Shown piece by piece: positions 17,322 through 26,793 of a DNA stretch of 64,000 nt. Positions within the stretch are counted from its first letter, which is position 1. Each line of letters starts with the position of its first letter. A program made the translations under genes and the position numbers. Origin of the DNA: an uncultured Alistipes sp. (GTDB lineage Bacteria; Bacteroidota; Bacteroidia; Bacteroidales; UBA932); assembly GCA_900550465.1 (NCBI GenBank), contig URSC01000011.1:33260-97259 (forward strand), read 5' to 3'. The notes under the pieces are model-generated. The model ran no database searches. It was given only the letters and a program-made list of their open reading frames with translations, and was not told the DNA's origin.

Positions 17322-17732
17322 ATGAGCGAAATCAAAGTAATGAACAGCGGCGCAAAATACGCCCATGCATCTGTCGGTGTCCTCAAAAACTTCGAGGGCA
17401 AGCAGTTCGTCAAGGAAGCCACAGGGGCCACCTCCTGCGAAATCTCTTTCGGATCGCTGCCGTCCGGAGCAGCCGTTCCCTTCTTCCACAGCCACAGGGC
17501 CAATGAGGAAAACTTCATCATCCTCTCCGGTGCAGGCCGCTTCCAGGTGGACGACGAGGTCTTCGACATCGCCGAAGGTTCGGTCATCCGCGTAACTCCC
17601 GGCTGCGACCGCAACCTCAAATGCACCTCGACCGAGCCTATGACCTACATCTGCATCCAGGCAAGGGAGGGCAGCCTAGGGGACTATACCATGACCGACG
17701 CCGACATGACCGAACGCAGGAGCCTGTTGTAA
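17322..17732 (+). CDS. Cupin domain protein
   Basis: Small single-domain cupin of 136 aa. The first cupin motif is FFHSHRANEENFIILSG (about residues 54-70), giving metal-ligand candidates H56, H58 and E62; the second is DIAEGSVIRVTPG (85-97), where the usual histidine is absent. Such proteins bind a metal and act as small isomerases, dioxygenases or quinone/redox-response proteins. Divergent pairing with an HxlR regulator suggests induction by electrophiles or redox stress. The exact reaction is unknown. Confidence 0.8.
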   Translation: MSEIKVMNSGAKYAHASVGVLKNFEGKQFVKEATGATSCEISFGSLPSGAAVPFFHSHRANEENFIILSGAGRFQVDDEVFDIAEGSVIRVTPGCDRNLKCTSTEPMTYICIQAREGSLGDYTMTDADMTERRSLL

Positions 17733-17803
17733 AAGCCAGCTACAGTCAAACTTCCGGAGGTGGAGGGACAATGGGCCGGGACGAGCGGAAGCAGTGATAC
17801 AGA

Positions 17804-19360
17804 CTACGAGGGCCGGCCAGCGCAGTTGCACAGCAGCAGCTCGTAGATCTCCCGGGCCTCCTCGACCCGCAGGCTCCGGAGCGTGAAGGAGGTACCGTTG
17901 GTGGAGAGGGTAAGGCTCACCCGGCGGGAGTACGGGGTGAAGGGAGTGCTCCGAAGGCGGACCACTTCGACATTGCTGTATTTGACGTAGTTACGGATGT
18001 CCGCGAACCTGCCGTTGTGGATCTCGATGTAGTCCTCCTTCAGCGTGATACGGCCCCGGCGGACGGCCATGAGTCCTTTGGCCAGAGATATCAGCAGCCA
18101 GGCCGCCGGCACAGCGAGCCACACATACAGACCGAAGCAGGCTAAGGTGACCGCAGCGGCCAGCGAGATCAGAATATCCAGACGCATGACGTGCCACATC
18201 AGACCGTATCCCGACCGGGCCGAAACGATCTCCGGAGAAGAGCCGTAGCTGCTTCCGAGCCACCAGCTGAGGAAATCAGCCGCCGATTCCGAGCCGTAGA
18301 CCCTCACATCCGCACCCTTTTTCTCATCGGTGGCATTGAGTGCCTGCCGCAGCATGACGGTACTGCCGTGCAGCCATTGCTCCAGGAAATTGCGCTTGAC
18401 ATAGACCGTACAGACCTTATCGTAGGAGAAACGGCTGCTATTGCGGGCAATGAGTCCGCTCTCGAAGGTCAGCTGGCCGCGGGCGATACGCACTTCCATG
18501 TTGGCATAACGCAGAAAGACCTTGCCTATCCACAGCAGCATCACGAAGAAGTACAGGGCCACGGCGACGACCACATAGCCCGAAGGCTGGAGCGACAGAG
18601 TCCCGGCATGCGTGTCCACATAGTCTATGATATGGTCCACCGCATGATCATCGACAGTCGTAACGGAATTGTACACAGCGGCCAGGGCTGCAAAGAGCAC
18701 GGCCATGCCCTGAAGGTGGTTCTGGCAGAACGCCCCTTTAATCAAATTGAAATTGCTGAAACTGAGTGAACTCCCGGAGGTCCGCTCCTCTGCCGCTCCG
18801 GAAAAGCGGGAGGTGCCGGAAGCTCCGGACAATTCAGAAGAGTCAGGCAATTCAGAAGAAGCAGAAACAGCAGCAGAAGGAACTGCCTCCTCCTCCACCT
18901 CCACCCTCTCCATCAGCGCCTTCCAATCCCGGTCATCTAAGATAAGCTCTATCTCCGCCGACTTGGACGCCAGCGTATCGAAGAGTACGCCACGCATCTC
19001 CAGAACCCGGTAGATGAACCCCTGCCTGGTCCGCATCGACTGGACCTTGCTCAGAGGTATGCTGGTCGTCTCCTTGTTCAGCAGCCCGTGCATGAAAATC
19101 AGCTTGCCGCCCTCGATATAGTATTTCTTGAAATACCAGCTGATGAAAGCCGTCAGAGCCGCCAGGGCCAGATACCCGGTACTCAGCAACGACACCGTCC
19201 GCATCTTCTCCATGAAGGTATGCTGGTCATCGGCATCGATAAATTTCAGGACGATAAGGATCACGAAAAGGCTCGCATACTCCCGCAGCCCCTTGGCCAT
19301 CAAGACCCAGTAAGCACTCCCGCTCATCCGCCGCGGCTCGGAAAAATCACCTGTTCTCAT
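17804..19360 (-). CDS. PH-domain membrane protein, YdbT-like
   Basis: 518 aa membrane protein with paired bacterial PH (bPH2) domains between membrane hairpins. An N-terminal pair of spans (about 17-40, 55-72) precedes the first PH domain (about 75-145). A low-complexity Ser/Glu linker (about 150-195) separates it from a second unit (about 195-330), and a third is at about 390-510 with a final SLTLSTNGTSFTLRSLRVEEAREI. It matches Bacillus YdbT, which acts with YdbS and gives tolerance to certain bacteriocins in that organism. Its start overlaps the YdbS-like gene by 14 bp, so the two are coupled. Confidence 0.8.
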   Translation of the reverse strand: MRTGDFSEPRRMSGSAYWVLMAKGLREYASLFVILIVLKFIDADDQHTFMEKMRTVSLLSTGYLALAALTAFISWYFKKYYIEGGKLIFMHGLLNKETTSIPLSKVQSMRTRQGFIYRVLEMRGVLFDTLASKSAEIELILDDRDWKALMERVEVEEEAVPSAAVSASSELPDSSELSGASGTSRFSGAAEERTSGSSLSFSNFNLIKGAFCQNHLQGMAVLFAALAAVYNSVTTVDDHAVDHIIDYVDTHAGTLSLQPSGYVVVAVALYFFVMLLWIGKVFLRYANMEVRIARGQLTFESGLIARNSSRFSYDKVCTVYVKRNFLEQWLHGSTVMLRQALNATDEKKGADVRVYGSESAADFLSWWLGSSYGSSPEIVSARSGYGLMWHVMRLDILISLAAAVTLACFGLYVWLAVPAAWLLISLAKGLMAVRRGRITLKEDYIEIHNGRFADIRNYVKYSNVEVVRLRSTPFTPYSRRVSLTLSTNGTSFTLRSLRVEEAREIYELLLCNCAGRPS

Positions 19361-19862
19361 TCCGCGTCCTCTCTATCAACAGTGACTTTATCTCCTCCGC
19401 CTTCTCCCGCGTCAGTCCGGGGATGACGGTCTCCGCCAGCGTCTGCGCCCCGCTCACGACATCCACTGCATAGAGTCCGAACATCCGCGATACGGGATTC
19501 TGCCGTACGCTCACCTGCTGCACCTTGCAGAATGGAATCGTAACTGTCTTAGGAAAGACAATCCCCGAGCGGTAGGTGATATCGTGCTCCCTGACCGCAT
19601 AGCCCTTGTAGGCGTATGCCTTGGGCAGAATCGCCAGATTGACGAGCCCCGCTGCAAGCAGCACCGCCTCCGCGCATATCACGATCAGGTTCCGCCCGTC
19701 CAGCTCATCGGCTAAGAGAATAAAAAGCGGCAGCAGCATCAGGCCGAGCCAGGCCAATGCCGTAGCGGCCGTATGCGCTTTTAGATACTTCTTTTCAAGG
19801 GGGACAAATGCAAGGTTCTCCACCCTGTCAATATTGTCCAATGATATCTGTCTGTTAGTCAT
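19347..19862 (-). CDS. PH-domain membrane protein, YdbS-like
   Basis: 171 aa protein with two membrane spans (about 32-50 and 58-80) and one bPH2 domain (about 85-165; GYAVREHDITYRSGIVFPKTVTIPFCKVQQVSVRQNPVSR holds the family's core strands). It is the small partner of the YdbT-like protein and probably forms an oligomer with it in the inner membrane. It is the penultimate gene of the ileS-led operon. Confidence 0.85.
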   Translation of the reverse strand: MTNRQISLDNIDRVENLAFVPLEKKYLKAHTAATALAWLGLMLLPLFILLADELDGRNLIVICAEAVLLAAGLVNLAILPKAYAYKGYAVREHDITYRSGIVFPKTVTIPFCKVQQVSVRQNPVSRMFGLYAVDVVSGAQTLAETVIPGLTREKAEEIKSLLIERTRNENR

Positions 19863-19892
19863 AATAAAGGGAATATAATGTCAAAAACGGTT

Positions 19893-21188
19893 TCATCCGG
19901 GACGGCGGAGGGTAATGACGACGACCTCCGGCCAGGCACCGATGCGGAAGGGGAAGGACCCGCCGATGCCTGCGGACACGTTGAGGACGCGGGCTCCTGT
20001 AGAGTCCGCCGCCGGCTCCCGGTACACCCCGTACCACTCGCGGTACATCCAGCGGGAGGGGGAGAAACGCCCGATGCGGAACTGCATGGCGTGGGTATGG
20101 CCGGAAAGGGTCAGCTGAATATCGGAGTTCCGCAGGACTTCTAAGCGCCAATGGCTCGGGTCATGGCTCAGGAGAATCTTAAAGGGCGAGGAAGAACGCA
20201 CGGTATCAGAACCGGCAAGACCGACAGCAGCGGAATCCGCCGAGAAAAACACCGGCGGCACCCCGTAAAGGGCCCTCCGCAGGTCTCCCCTGCTGCCGAA
20301 AGGCGGCTTGCCACAGTGCTCCACCCCTATCACATAGATGCTGTCCTGCCTGCGCTCCGGCTCACCATTGTCCGAAACAGCCGGCCGGGTAATCACCGCC
20401 GAAGAATCCATCAGCACCCTCCACCCCATCGCCCGCTCCCGGCGGACCACCTCGGCGAAGGCGCGGGCCGCTCCGTCGGCCGCGGCATAGTCATGGTACT
20501 CGCAGTAGTCGTGATTGCCCACCACGGAGTACACCCCGTCCCGGGCCCGCAGGGAGGACAGGGCCGCGGTCATCCGCGGATCCAGCTCCTCCTGGGAGGA
20601 ATTGACTAAGTCCCCGGTAAATGCTATCAGGTCCGCATCCAGATCATTGACCGTAGCGGCCAGCTTCTCGATCAGCCCAGGCGCAGCGTACGAACGGGCA
20701 TGCAGGTCCGACAGATGCACTATCCGGTATCCGTCGAAGGAAGCCGGAAGGTCCTCGAAGGTCAGGGTCTCCTCCCGCACCTCCAAGCGTTTCGGCCCGT
20801 AGGTCAGGCCGTAGACCGCCGACACTAAGAAACAGCCCGCGAGCACGATCCCCGCCACATCGAAGCCGCCCGTCAGAGCCCCGCGCAGCACTTCCGACCC
20901 GCCTGAGTCCCAGGCGATATAGCCCGCCGCCCTTCCGATTATCGAGACGATGCAGAAGAGCAGCTTCGGCACGGTGAAGCACAGTATCGCGGACACCATT
21001 CCCTTGAACACAAAGGGCTGTGACCCGCCGGCAAAATACATCACCAGCAGGAACACGAAAAAAGCCAGCGGAGCCCAGAACAGCAGGTTCCACCAGCCTA
21101 AGTCCATTCCCCGCAGACACACCCACCGGATATACACATCCGGCAGCACGACCAGCAGGGATACTATGATATAGAACAGCGGGAACAT
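19893..21188 (-). CDS. Membrane-anchored metallophosphoesterase
   Basis: 431 aa calcineurin-like phosphoesterase with four or five N-terminal membrane spans (residues 1-150) and a C-terminal catalytic domain (about 165-425). All metal motifs are visible: HLSDLHA, FTGDLVN, GNHDYCEYHD and LSGHTHAMQF. YkuE/YaeI relatives cleave lipid-linked phosphates such as UDP-diacylglucosamine. The ATG at 21188 is chosen because it overlaps the lspA stop (TGATG) and opens with a signal-anchor; an ATG 12 codons upstream adds only a polar stretch inside lspA. Confidence 0.85.
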   Translation of the reverse strand: MFPLFYIIVSLLVVLPDVYIRWVCLRGMDLGWWNLLFWAPLAFFVFLLVMYFAGGSQPFVFKGMVSAILCFTVPKLLFCIVSIIGRAAGYIAWDSGGSEVLRGALTGGFDVAGIVLAGCFLVSAVYGLTYGPKRLEVREETLTFEDLPASFDGYRIVHLSDLHARSYAAPGLIEKLAATVNDLDADLIAFTGDLVNSSQEELDPRMTAALSSLRARDGVYSVVGNHDYCEYHDYAAADGAARAFAEVVRRERAMGWRVLMDSSAVITRPAVSDNGEPERRQDSIYVIGVEHCGKPPFGSRGDLRRALYGVPPVFFSADSAAVGLAGSDTVRSSSPFKILLSHDPSHWRLEVLRNSDIQLTLSGHTHAMQFRIGRFSPSRWMYREWYGVYREPAADSTGARVLNVSAGIGGSFPFRIGAWPEVVVITLRRPG

Positions 21189-21829
21189 CACTTGGACAGC
21201 TCGTGCACCTGAAAATACTTCCACTTGAAGATCAGCAGGTACAGCGCTCCGACAGTGATGCAGGAGTCAGCCACGTTGAAGATGGGCCGGAAGAAGATCA
21301 GCGGTTCCCCGCCCTTCCCGGGCACCCAGTCCGGCCACGTGGTGTTGATTATCGGAAAGTACAGCATATCCACCACCTTGCCCAGTCCGAACGTTCCGTA
21401 TCCCTCTCCGAAAGGCACGGCCGAAGCCACATGGGTGTAGGTCGACGGCTCGAATATCAGTCCGTAGAACATGCAGTCCACCACATTGCCTATGGCCCCG
21501 ACCATGATGGCCGTCAGGCCGAGCAGCACTCCGAGGGGAGCGTCCTTCCTGAGCAGCAGATGCCGCACATAGAAGAGCAGCAGCACCGAGAGAACGATCC
21601 GCAGGGAGGTCAGGACGTATTTCCCGACTTCCCCGCCGAACGCCATGCCGAATGCCATGCCCTCGTTCTCGATGAAGAGTATCTGGAACCATTCCCCGAA
21701 GACAGGGATGGACTCCCCTATGTGCATACCGGTCTTGACCAGGACCTTGGTGACCTGATCGAAGACCAGCAGCGCTACAGCAAGAATGACGATGAAGGCT
21801 GTTTTCTTACCGCGGGAGAGGTGCTTCAC
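21188..21829 (-). CDS. lspA: Lipoprotein signal peptidase (signal peptidase II)
   Basis: Inner-membrane aspartyl protease that removes signal peptides from diacylglyceryl-modified prolipoproteins. The 213 aa length is longer than the E. coli enzyme (164), as is usual in Bacteroidota. Conserved blocks are visible: DQVTKVLVK (residues 25-33), ENEGMAFGMAFG (about 54-65), the first catalytic Asp in GNVVDCMFYG and the second in FNVADSCITVG. It starts 4 bp inside the DksA-like gene and ends on the start of the phosphoesterase gene. Confidence 0.95.
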   Translation of the reverse strand: MKHLSRGKKTAFIVILAVALLVFDQVTKVLVKTGMHIGESIPVFGEWFQILFIENEGMAFGMAFGGEVGKYVLTSLRIVLSVLLLFYVRHLLLRKDAPLGVLLGLTAIMVGAIGNVVDCMFYGLIFEPSTYTHVASAVPFGEGYGTFGLGKVVDMLYFPIINTTWPDWVPGKGGEPLIFFRPIFNVADSCITVGALYLLIFKWKYFQVHELSK

Positions 21830-22239
21830 TTCTTCTTGGAGTTAAGTTTGGCCTCTATGCTGAGGGTAGCGTGAGGAACGAGCTTGAGCCTCTCCTTGGG
21901 GATCAGCTTGCCGGTCTCACGGCAGATTCCGTAAGTCTTGTTCTCGATTCTGACTAAAGCGGCCTCCAGCGAGTTGATGAACTTAAGCTGCCTCTGGGCC
22001 AGCTGTCCCGACTCTTCCTTGGACAGGGCGGATGCTCCCTCCTCGAGGACCTTGAATGTCGGCGAAGTGTCCTCAGTATCGTTGCTGGTGTTGTGGGTGA
22101 TGGCCGAGCGGAGCTGCTCGTAGTCATCGCGGGCCTTTTCCAGCTTCTTCAGAATGATTTCCTTGAATTCCTGCAGCTCTTCATCGCTGTAGCGTACCTT
22201 CTCGAGTACTTCATTCCTGTTATCCATGTTGTCGTCCAT
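21826..22239 (-). CDS. DksA/TraR family protein lacking most zinc ligands
   Basis: 137 aa protein of the DksA/TraR C4-zinc-finger family, which binds the RNA polymerase secondary channel. The coiled-coil arm (about residues 18-55) and the finger region GICRETGKLIPKERL (about 107-121) are seen, but only one of the four zinc cysteines remains, as is common in Bacteroidota homologues. It lies between the deaminase and lspA in the ileS operon. The zinc-free fold is inferred from the missing cysteines. Confidence 0.85.
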   Translation of the reverse strand: MDDNMDNRNEVLEKVRYSDEELQEFKEIILKKLEKARDDYEQLRSAITHNTSNDTEDTSPTFKVLEEGASALSKEESGQLAQRQLKFINSLEAALVRIENKTYGICRETGKLIPKERLKLVPHATLSIEAKLNSKKK

Positions 22240-22263
22240 AAGTTGAAAATTTTATGTGTTTTG

Positions 22264-22734
22264 TCAATATTCCACTTTCTTATCATTCGAGGCCCAGAGC
22301 ATGAAGGGACGGAGCCCCTCCTTCTCCATGATGTGGACAAACGGTATCTTCCGTCCGTCCACGGGCAAAGCGACCTCCCTGTAGATGTCGCTGTCGTCGA
22401 ATCCTGCCGCGGCGGCATCCTCCCGGTCCGCAGCGTAGTATACCCTGTCGATATGGGCCCAATAGCAGGCGGCGAGGCACATCGGGCAGGGCTCGCAGCT
22501 GGTATAAAGCTCGCAGCCAGAGAGATCGAATGTTCCCAGGGCGTCACAGGCCTTCCGTATCGCATTGACCTCGGCATGGGCCGTGGGGTCATTGTCGACC
22601 GTGACGGTGTTGGAGGCCTCTGCGACCACCTTCCCGTCCTTGACGATGACGGCCCCGAAGGGTCCGCCCGTCACGGAGGCGGCGTTGCGTTCGGCAAGGG
22701 CCACTGCCCTGAGCATCAGTTCGTCTCTGTTCAT
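22264..22734 (-). CDS. Nucleoside/guanine deaminase (CDA fold)
   Basis: 156 aa zinc-dependent deaminase. The catalytic HAEVNAI motif (His53, Glu55) and PCPMC (about residues 82-86) supply the zinc ligands and proton shuttle. Length and the C-terminal FDDSDIYREVALP resemble Bacillus GuaD (guanine to xanthine) more than TadA, which would have a longer basic C-terminus, so guanine deaminase is preferred. It is translationally coupled to ileS (ATGA overlap at 22731-22734). Confidence 0.85.
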   Translation of the reverse strand: MNRDELMLRAVALAERNAASVTGGPFGAVIVKDGKVVAEASNTVTVDNDPTAHAEVNAIRKACDALGTFDLSGCELYTSCEPCPMCLAACYWAHIDRVYYAADREDAAAAGFDDSDIYREVALPVDGRKIPFVHIMEKEGLRPFMLWASNDKKVEY

Positions 22735-25700
22735 ATTCTCTCGAGCTTGAGGGTTATCTTATTGTCTTCCAGCCATTCTACCTCCACTCCACCGGAGAGG
22801 GCATCCTCCAGGATGATCTCGCGGGCGAGGGTCTGGGAAGCGATATAGTCCTTGAATCCGGCTATGGCCTCCTCCACCTCGGGCAGCCTCTGGATGCGGG
22901 CCACGATCCTGTCCGTAACCTCGAATCCGCTGTCCTTGCGGAGGTTCTGTATCCTGTTGATCAGCTCGCGGGCCACTCCCTCATTGCGGAGTTCCGGAGT
23001 GACGGTGATATCGAGGGCGATGGTCAGCTTGCCCTCAGTAGCCACGAGCCTTCCGGGCATGTCCTCGGAGGACACCTCATAGTCAGCGGGCTGCAGCTCC
23101 ACGTCCCCGGAGGGCAGACGGAGGGTATAGACCTCCTCCTGCATGCCGGCGAGCTCCACGGCAGCGATCTCCTGCTGGGACAGAGTCCCGAACGCAGCGG
23201 CTATCTCCTTCATCTGCTTGCCGTAACGCTTGCCGAGGGTCTTGAAGTTGGGTTTTATCTTCTTGGTGATGAGGCCGGTCGTATCCTTGATGTAGACCAC
23301 CTCCTTGACATTGACCTCGCTGAGCACCAGGTTGCGCACCTTCTCGAACTGCTCCTCGATCTTAGGGTCGAGGACGGGGATGATCATCTGGGCTAAGGGC
23401 TGACGCACCTTGATATTGACCTTGCGGCGCAGGGCGAGCACCATCGAGGATGACTTCTGGGCTAAGGCCATGCGCTCCTCTAAGTCAGTATCCACGCAGG
23501 CAGGGTCGCTCTCAGGCATGGGCATCATGTGTACGGACATCACGTCATGAGCCCCGGTCGCGCTGTTCAGGTCGCAGAAAAGGCGGTCCATATAGAAAGG
23601 CGCGATGGGAGCCGCGAGCACGGCCACTGTCTCGAGGGCCGAGTACAGGGTCTGGTAGGCTGCCAGCTTGTCGTCATTCATCTGGCCTCCCCAGAAACGC
23701 TTGCGGTTCAGGCGCACGTACCAGTTGCTGAGGTTGTCGCAGACGAAGTCCTGAATCAGACGGCCGGCACCGGTGATGTCGTAGCCCTCGTAGCACTCCT
23801 TGACGTTCTTGATCAGGGTGTTGAGCAGGGACATCAGCCAGCGGTCGATTTCCGGACGCTCAGCCACGGGTATCTGCTTCTGCAGGTGCTCCGGATTAGT
23901 GCCGAAACCGTCCACGTTGGCATAGAGGGCGAAGAACGAGTATGTATTATATAAGGTACCGAAGAACTTGCGGCGCACCTCGTCCACTCCCGCCTCGTCG
24001 AACTTGAGGTTGTCCCAGGGCTGGGAGTTGGTGAGCATGTACCAGCGCAGGGCGTCGGGTCCGTAATTATCAAGTGCCTTGAATGGATCCACGGCATTGC
24101 CCAGACGCTTGCTCATCTTGTTGCCGTCCTTATCGAGCACAAGTCCGTTGGAGATAACGGTCCTGAATGCCGTGCTGCCGCTGATCATCGTATGGATGGC
24201 GTGCAGGGTGAAGAACCATCCGCGGGTCTGGTCCACTCCCTCGGCGATGAAGTCGGCGGTCTGACCGAACTTAGGAGAGCCGAGGGCCTGCAGCCCCTCC
24301 TGGGCATAAGGCATTGAACCCGAGTCGAACCACACATCGATGAGGTCGGTCTCGCGCACCATCTTCCGTCCCTTGTCCGAGACGAGGTATATCTCATCCA
24401 CATACGGCCTGTGCAGGTCGATGCGTTCGTAATTTTCCTTGGAATAGTCCCCGGGCACGAATCCTGCCGCTGCCAGCGGGTTCTCCTTCATGATGCCGGC
24501 GGCCACAGCCTTGTCAATCTCAGCGTAAAGCTCTGCCACCGAGCCGATGCACTTCTCCTCGGCCCCGTCCTCTGTCCTCCATACGGGCAGCGGTGTACCC
24601 CAGTAGCGGCTGCGGGAGAGGTTCCAGTCCTGCAGGTTCTCCAGCCACTTTCCGAAGCGGCCTGCTCCGGTCGACGCGGGCTTCCATGTTATCGTCTTGT
24701 TCAGCTCGATCATCTGATCCTGCACGGCGGTGGTGCGGATGAACCAGGAGTCGAGGGGGTAGTACAGCACGGGCTTGTCGGTCCTCCAGCAGTGAGGATA
24801 GGAGTGTACGTGCTTCTCTATCTTGAAGGCCTTGTTCTGGCCCTTGAGCATCACGCAGATATCCACGTCGATGGTCGGGGTGTCGGGGGTGGCCTCAGGG
24901 TCGTAGGCATTCTTCACATAGCGGCCGGAATACTCCCTGTACAGCTCCACATCCACCCTCTCGCGGACAAATTCCGGGTCGAGGTCCTCTATCCGGTACA
25001 TCCTGCCGGTGCGGTCCACCAGGGCCTGCATCACTCCGGCGGCATCACGCACCATCAGGGCGGGAACTCCGCTCTGGCGGGCCACCTTGGCGTCGTCGGC
25101 TCCGAAGGTCGGGGCAATGTGGACTATACCGGTGGTGCCCTCGTCCGTGGTCACGTAGTCTCCGGGAATCACGCGGAAAGCGCCCTCGTCGGGACGCACC
25201 CAGGGAATCAGCTGCTCGTAGTGCATGCCCACCAGGTCAGTGCCCTTGTAGGAGCCTTCGAGCACCTCGAAGGGTATCTTTCCTCCGAAATGGTCATGGA
25301 CCAATGCCTTTGCGACGATGTACACTCCGGGAAGACCGGTGTAGGGGTTCGAGGAGCGCACCAGGACGTACTCGATGCCGGGGCCTACGCAGAGGGCGGT
25401 GTTCGAGGGCAGGGTCCAGGGGGTTGTGGTCCAGGCAATGAAATAGAGGGGATCTCCTCCGGCTTTCTGGAAGAAAGGCTCGGAGGCCCCGTCGCGGATG
25501 ACCTTGAACTGGGCCACGGCCGTGGTGTCCTTCACGTCGCGGTAGCAGCCGGGCTGGTTGAGCTCATGGGTGCTCAGGCCGGTGCCTGCGGCGGGCGAAT
25601 AGGGCTGGATCGAATAGCCCTTGTACAGCAGACCTTTCTTATATATCTCCTTGAGGAGGTACCAGAGGGTCTCGATGTAGCGGTTGTCGTAAGTGATGTA

Positions 25701-26138
25701 GGGATTGTCGGTGTCCACCCAGTAGCCGATGCGCTCGGTCAGGTTGACCCACTCCCTGGTATATTTCATGACCTCGCGGCGGCAGATAGAGTTGTACTCC
25801 GCCACGGATATCTTCTTTCCGATGTCGTCCTTGGTAATGCCCAGGGCCTTCTCCACTCCCAGCTCCACGGGCAGACCGTGGGTGTCCCATCCGGCCTTGC
25901 GGCTCACGTGGTAGCCGGACTGAGTCTTGTAGCGGCAGATCACGTCCTTGATGGAGCGGGCCATCACATGGTGTATGCCCGGCATGCCGTTGGCCGAGGG
26001 AGGCCCCTCGAAGAACACATACTCGGGAGCACCCTCCCTCATTTCCAATGTCTTGTGAAACACGTCCTGCTTCTTCCAACTCTCCAGCACCTCGGCGGAG
26101 AGACCTGTCAGGTCCAGTCCTTTATACTCTTTGAACAT
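22731..26138 (-). CDS. ileS: Isoleucyl-tRNA synthetase, eukaryote-like type
   Basis: Class I aminoacyl-tRNA synthetase charging tRNA-Ile. The 1135 aa length and sequence correspond to the type 2, eukaryote-like IleS found in Bacteroidota; this type is known for low mupirocin sensitivity. The HIGH-equivalent is PSANGMPGIHHV (about residues 47-58) and the KMSKS loop is GNKMSKRLGN (about 680). The CP1 editing domain is at about 210-430 and the anticodon-binding domain after about 720. A TATCTTTG -7 element (26166-26159) lies 20 bp upstream, making this the first gene of the seven-gene operon. Confidence 0.97.
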   Translation of the reverse strand: MFKEYKGLDLTGLSAEVLESWKKQDVFHKTLEMREGAPEYVFFEGPPSANGMPGIHHVMARSIKDVICRYKTQSGYHVSRKAGWDTHGLPVELGVEKALGITKDDIGKKISVAEYNSICRREVMKYTREWVNLTERIGYWVDTDNPYITYDNRYIETLWYLLKEIYKKGLLYKGYSIQPYSPAAGTGLSTHELNQPGCYRDVKDTTAVAQFKVIRDGASEPFFQKAGGDPLYFIAWTTTPWTLPSNTALCVGPGIEYVLVRSSNPYTGLPGVYIVAKALVHDHFGGKIPFEVLEGSYKGTDLVGMHYEQLIPWVRPDEGAFRVIPGDYVTTDEGTTGIVHIAPTFGADDAKVARQSGVPALMVRDAAGVMQALVDRTGRMYRIEDLDPEFVRERVDVELYREYSGRYVKNAYDPEATPDTPTIDVDICVMLKGQNKAFKIEKHVHSYPHCWRTDKPVLYYPLDSWFIRTTAVQDQMIELNKTITWKPASTGAGRFGKWLENLQDWNLSRSRYWGTPLPVWRTEDGAEEKCIGSVAELYAEIDKAVAAGIMKENPLAAAGFVPGDYSKENYERIDLHRPYVDEIYLVSDKGRKMVRETDLIDVWFDSGSMPYAQEGLQALGSPKFGQTADFIAEGVDQTRGWFFTLHAIHTMISGSTAFRTVISNGLVLDKDGNKMSKRLGNAVDPFKALDNYGPDALRWYMLTNSQPWDNLKFDEAGVDEVRRKFFGTLYNTYSFFALYANVDGFGTNPEHLQKQIPVAERPEIDRWLMSLLNTLIKNVKECYEGYDITGAGRLIQDFVCDNLSNWYVRLNRKRFWGGQMNDDKLAAYQTLYSALETVAVLAAPIAPFYMDRLFCDLNSATGAHDVMSVHMMPMPESDPACVDTDLEERMALAQKSSSMVLALRRKVNIKVRQPLAQMIIPVLDPKIEEQFEKVRNLVLSEVNVKEVVYIKDTTGLITKKIKPNFKTLGKRYGKQMKEIAAAFGTLSQQEIAAVELAGMQEEVYTLRLPSGDVELQPADYEVSSEDMPGRLVATEGKLTIALDITVTPELRNEGVARELINRIQNLRKDSGFEVTDRIVARIQRLPEVEEAIAGFKDYIASQTLAREIILEDALSGGVEVEWLEDNKITLKLERI

Positions 26139-26193
26139 ATATTCTGAATTTTAATGGGCAAAGATAGGGAAAATATTCCTATCTTCGCATGTC

Positions 26194-26691
26194 ATGACAG
26201 TTATAGATATCATCATTCTCGTACTCCTGGCCCTGGCGGTGTTCAAGGGCATCAAGGACGGCCTGATGCGGCAGTTCGGCGGCATCGTGGGCCTTATTCT
26301 CGGTATATTCCTGGCGGGCAGGTTCTCGGCCATGCTCTCGGGCTGGCTCCACCGCGTGGCGCCCACCCTCTCCGAGAACGTAGTGAAAGTGCTTTCGTTC
26401 ATCGTCATCATAGTCGTGGTCTGCCTCTGCGTAGTCCTGCTGAGCCGCCTCCTCGAGAAGGTCATCAAGATCACCACCCTCGGCTGGATCAACCGCCTCC
26501 TCGGCGTCCTGCTCTCGGTCTCCGCCGTCGTCCTGCTCATAGGAGTCATCATATCTGTAATAGAGTATGTGAACACGACCTGGTTCACCATCATCTCCCC
26601 CGAGCAGATGGCCAAGTCCAAGGGCGTGCAGATCATCTCCTCTATCACTGACGCGCTATTCCCTTATTTAAAGCAACTTTTCAATTCATAA
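26194..26691 (+). CDS. CvpA family membrane protein
   Basis: 165 aa inner-membrane protein with four spans (about residues 2-22, 26-48, 66-88, 105-128) and the CvpA-family start VIDIIILVLLALAVFKGIKDGLMRQ. CvpA in E. coli is needed for colicin V production and purine-related growth; the molecular function is unsettled. A TATCTTCG element at 26180-26187 lies six bases before the ATG, so a nearly leaderless mRNA is possible. It sits directly upstream of the peptide-export locus, but it has no functional tie that I can show. Confidence 0.85.
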   Translation: MTVIDIIILVLLALAVFKGIKDGLMRQFGGIVGLILGIFLAGRFSAMLSGWLHRVAPTLSENVVKVLSFIVIIVVVCLCVVLLSRLLEKVIKITTLGWINRLLGVLLSVSAVVLLIGVIISVIEYVNTTWFTIISPEQMAKSKGVQIISSITDALFPYLKQLFNS

Positions 26692-26735
26692 GCCATTATT
26701 TCCTTCCATTTTAGTAAATTTATTTAAAGTCACGC

Positions 26736-26766
26736 TTGAAGTATTGGATTTTTTTACTTTACTTTG
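26736..26766 (+). promoter_or_regulatory. Probable promoter of the peptide-export operon
   Basis: TTG (26736-26738), a 20-bp spacer and TTACTTTG (26759-26766) form a near-consensus Bacteroidota promoter with one mismatch in the TA of the -7 element. The first small ORF starts 28 bp downstream. Confidence 0.45.
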
Positions 26767-26793
26767 TAGCGGAAACTTTAACTACACACGGAT

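Noticed and set aside
24411..26147. 578-aa plus-strand ORF antisense to ileS, and similar long antisense ORFs over glgB and the synthase-phosphorylase gene
   Set aside because: GC-rich third positions leave antisense frames open; the opposite strand carries complete, well-recognised enzymes.
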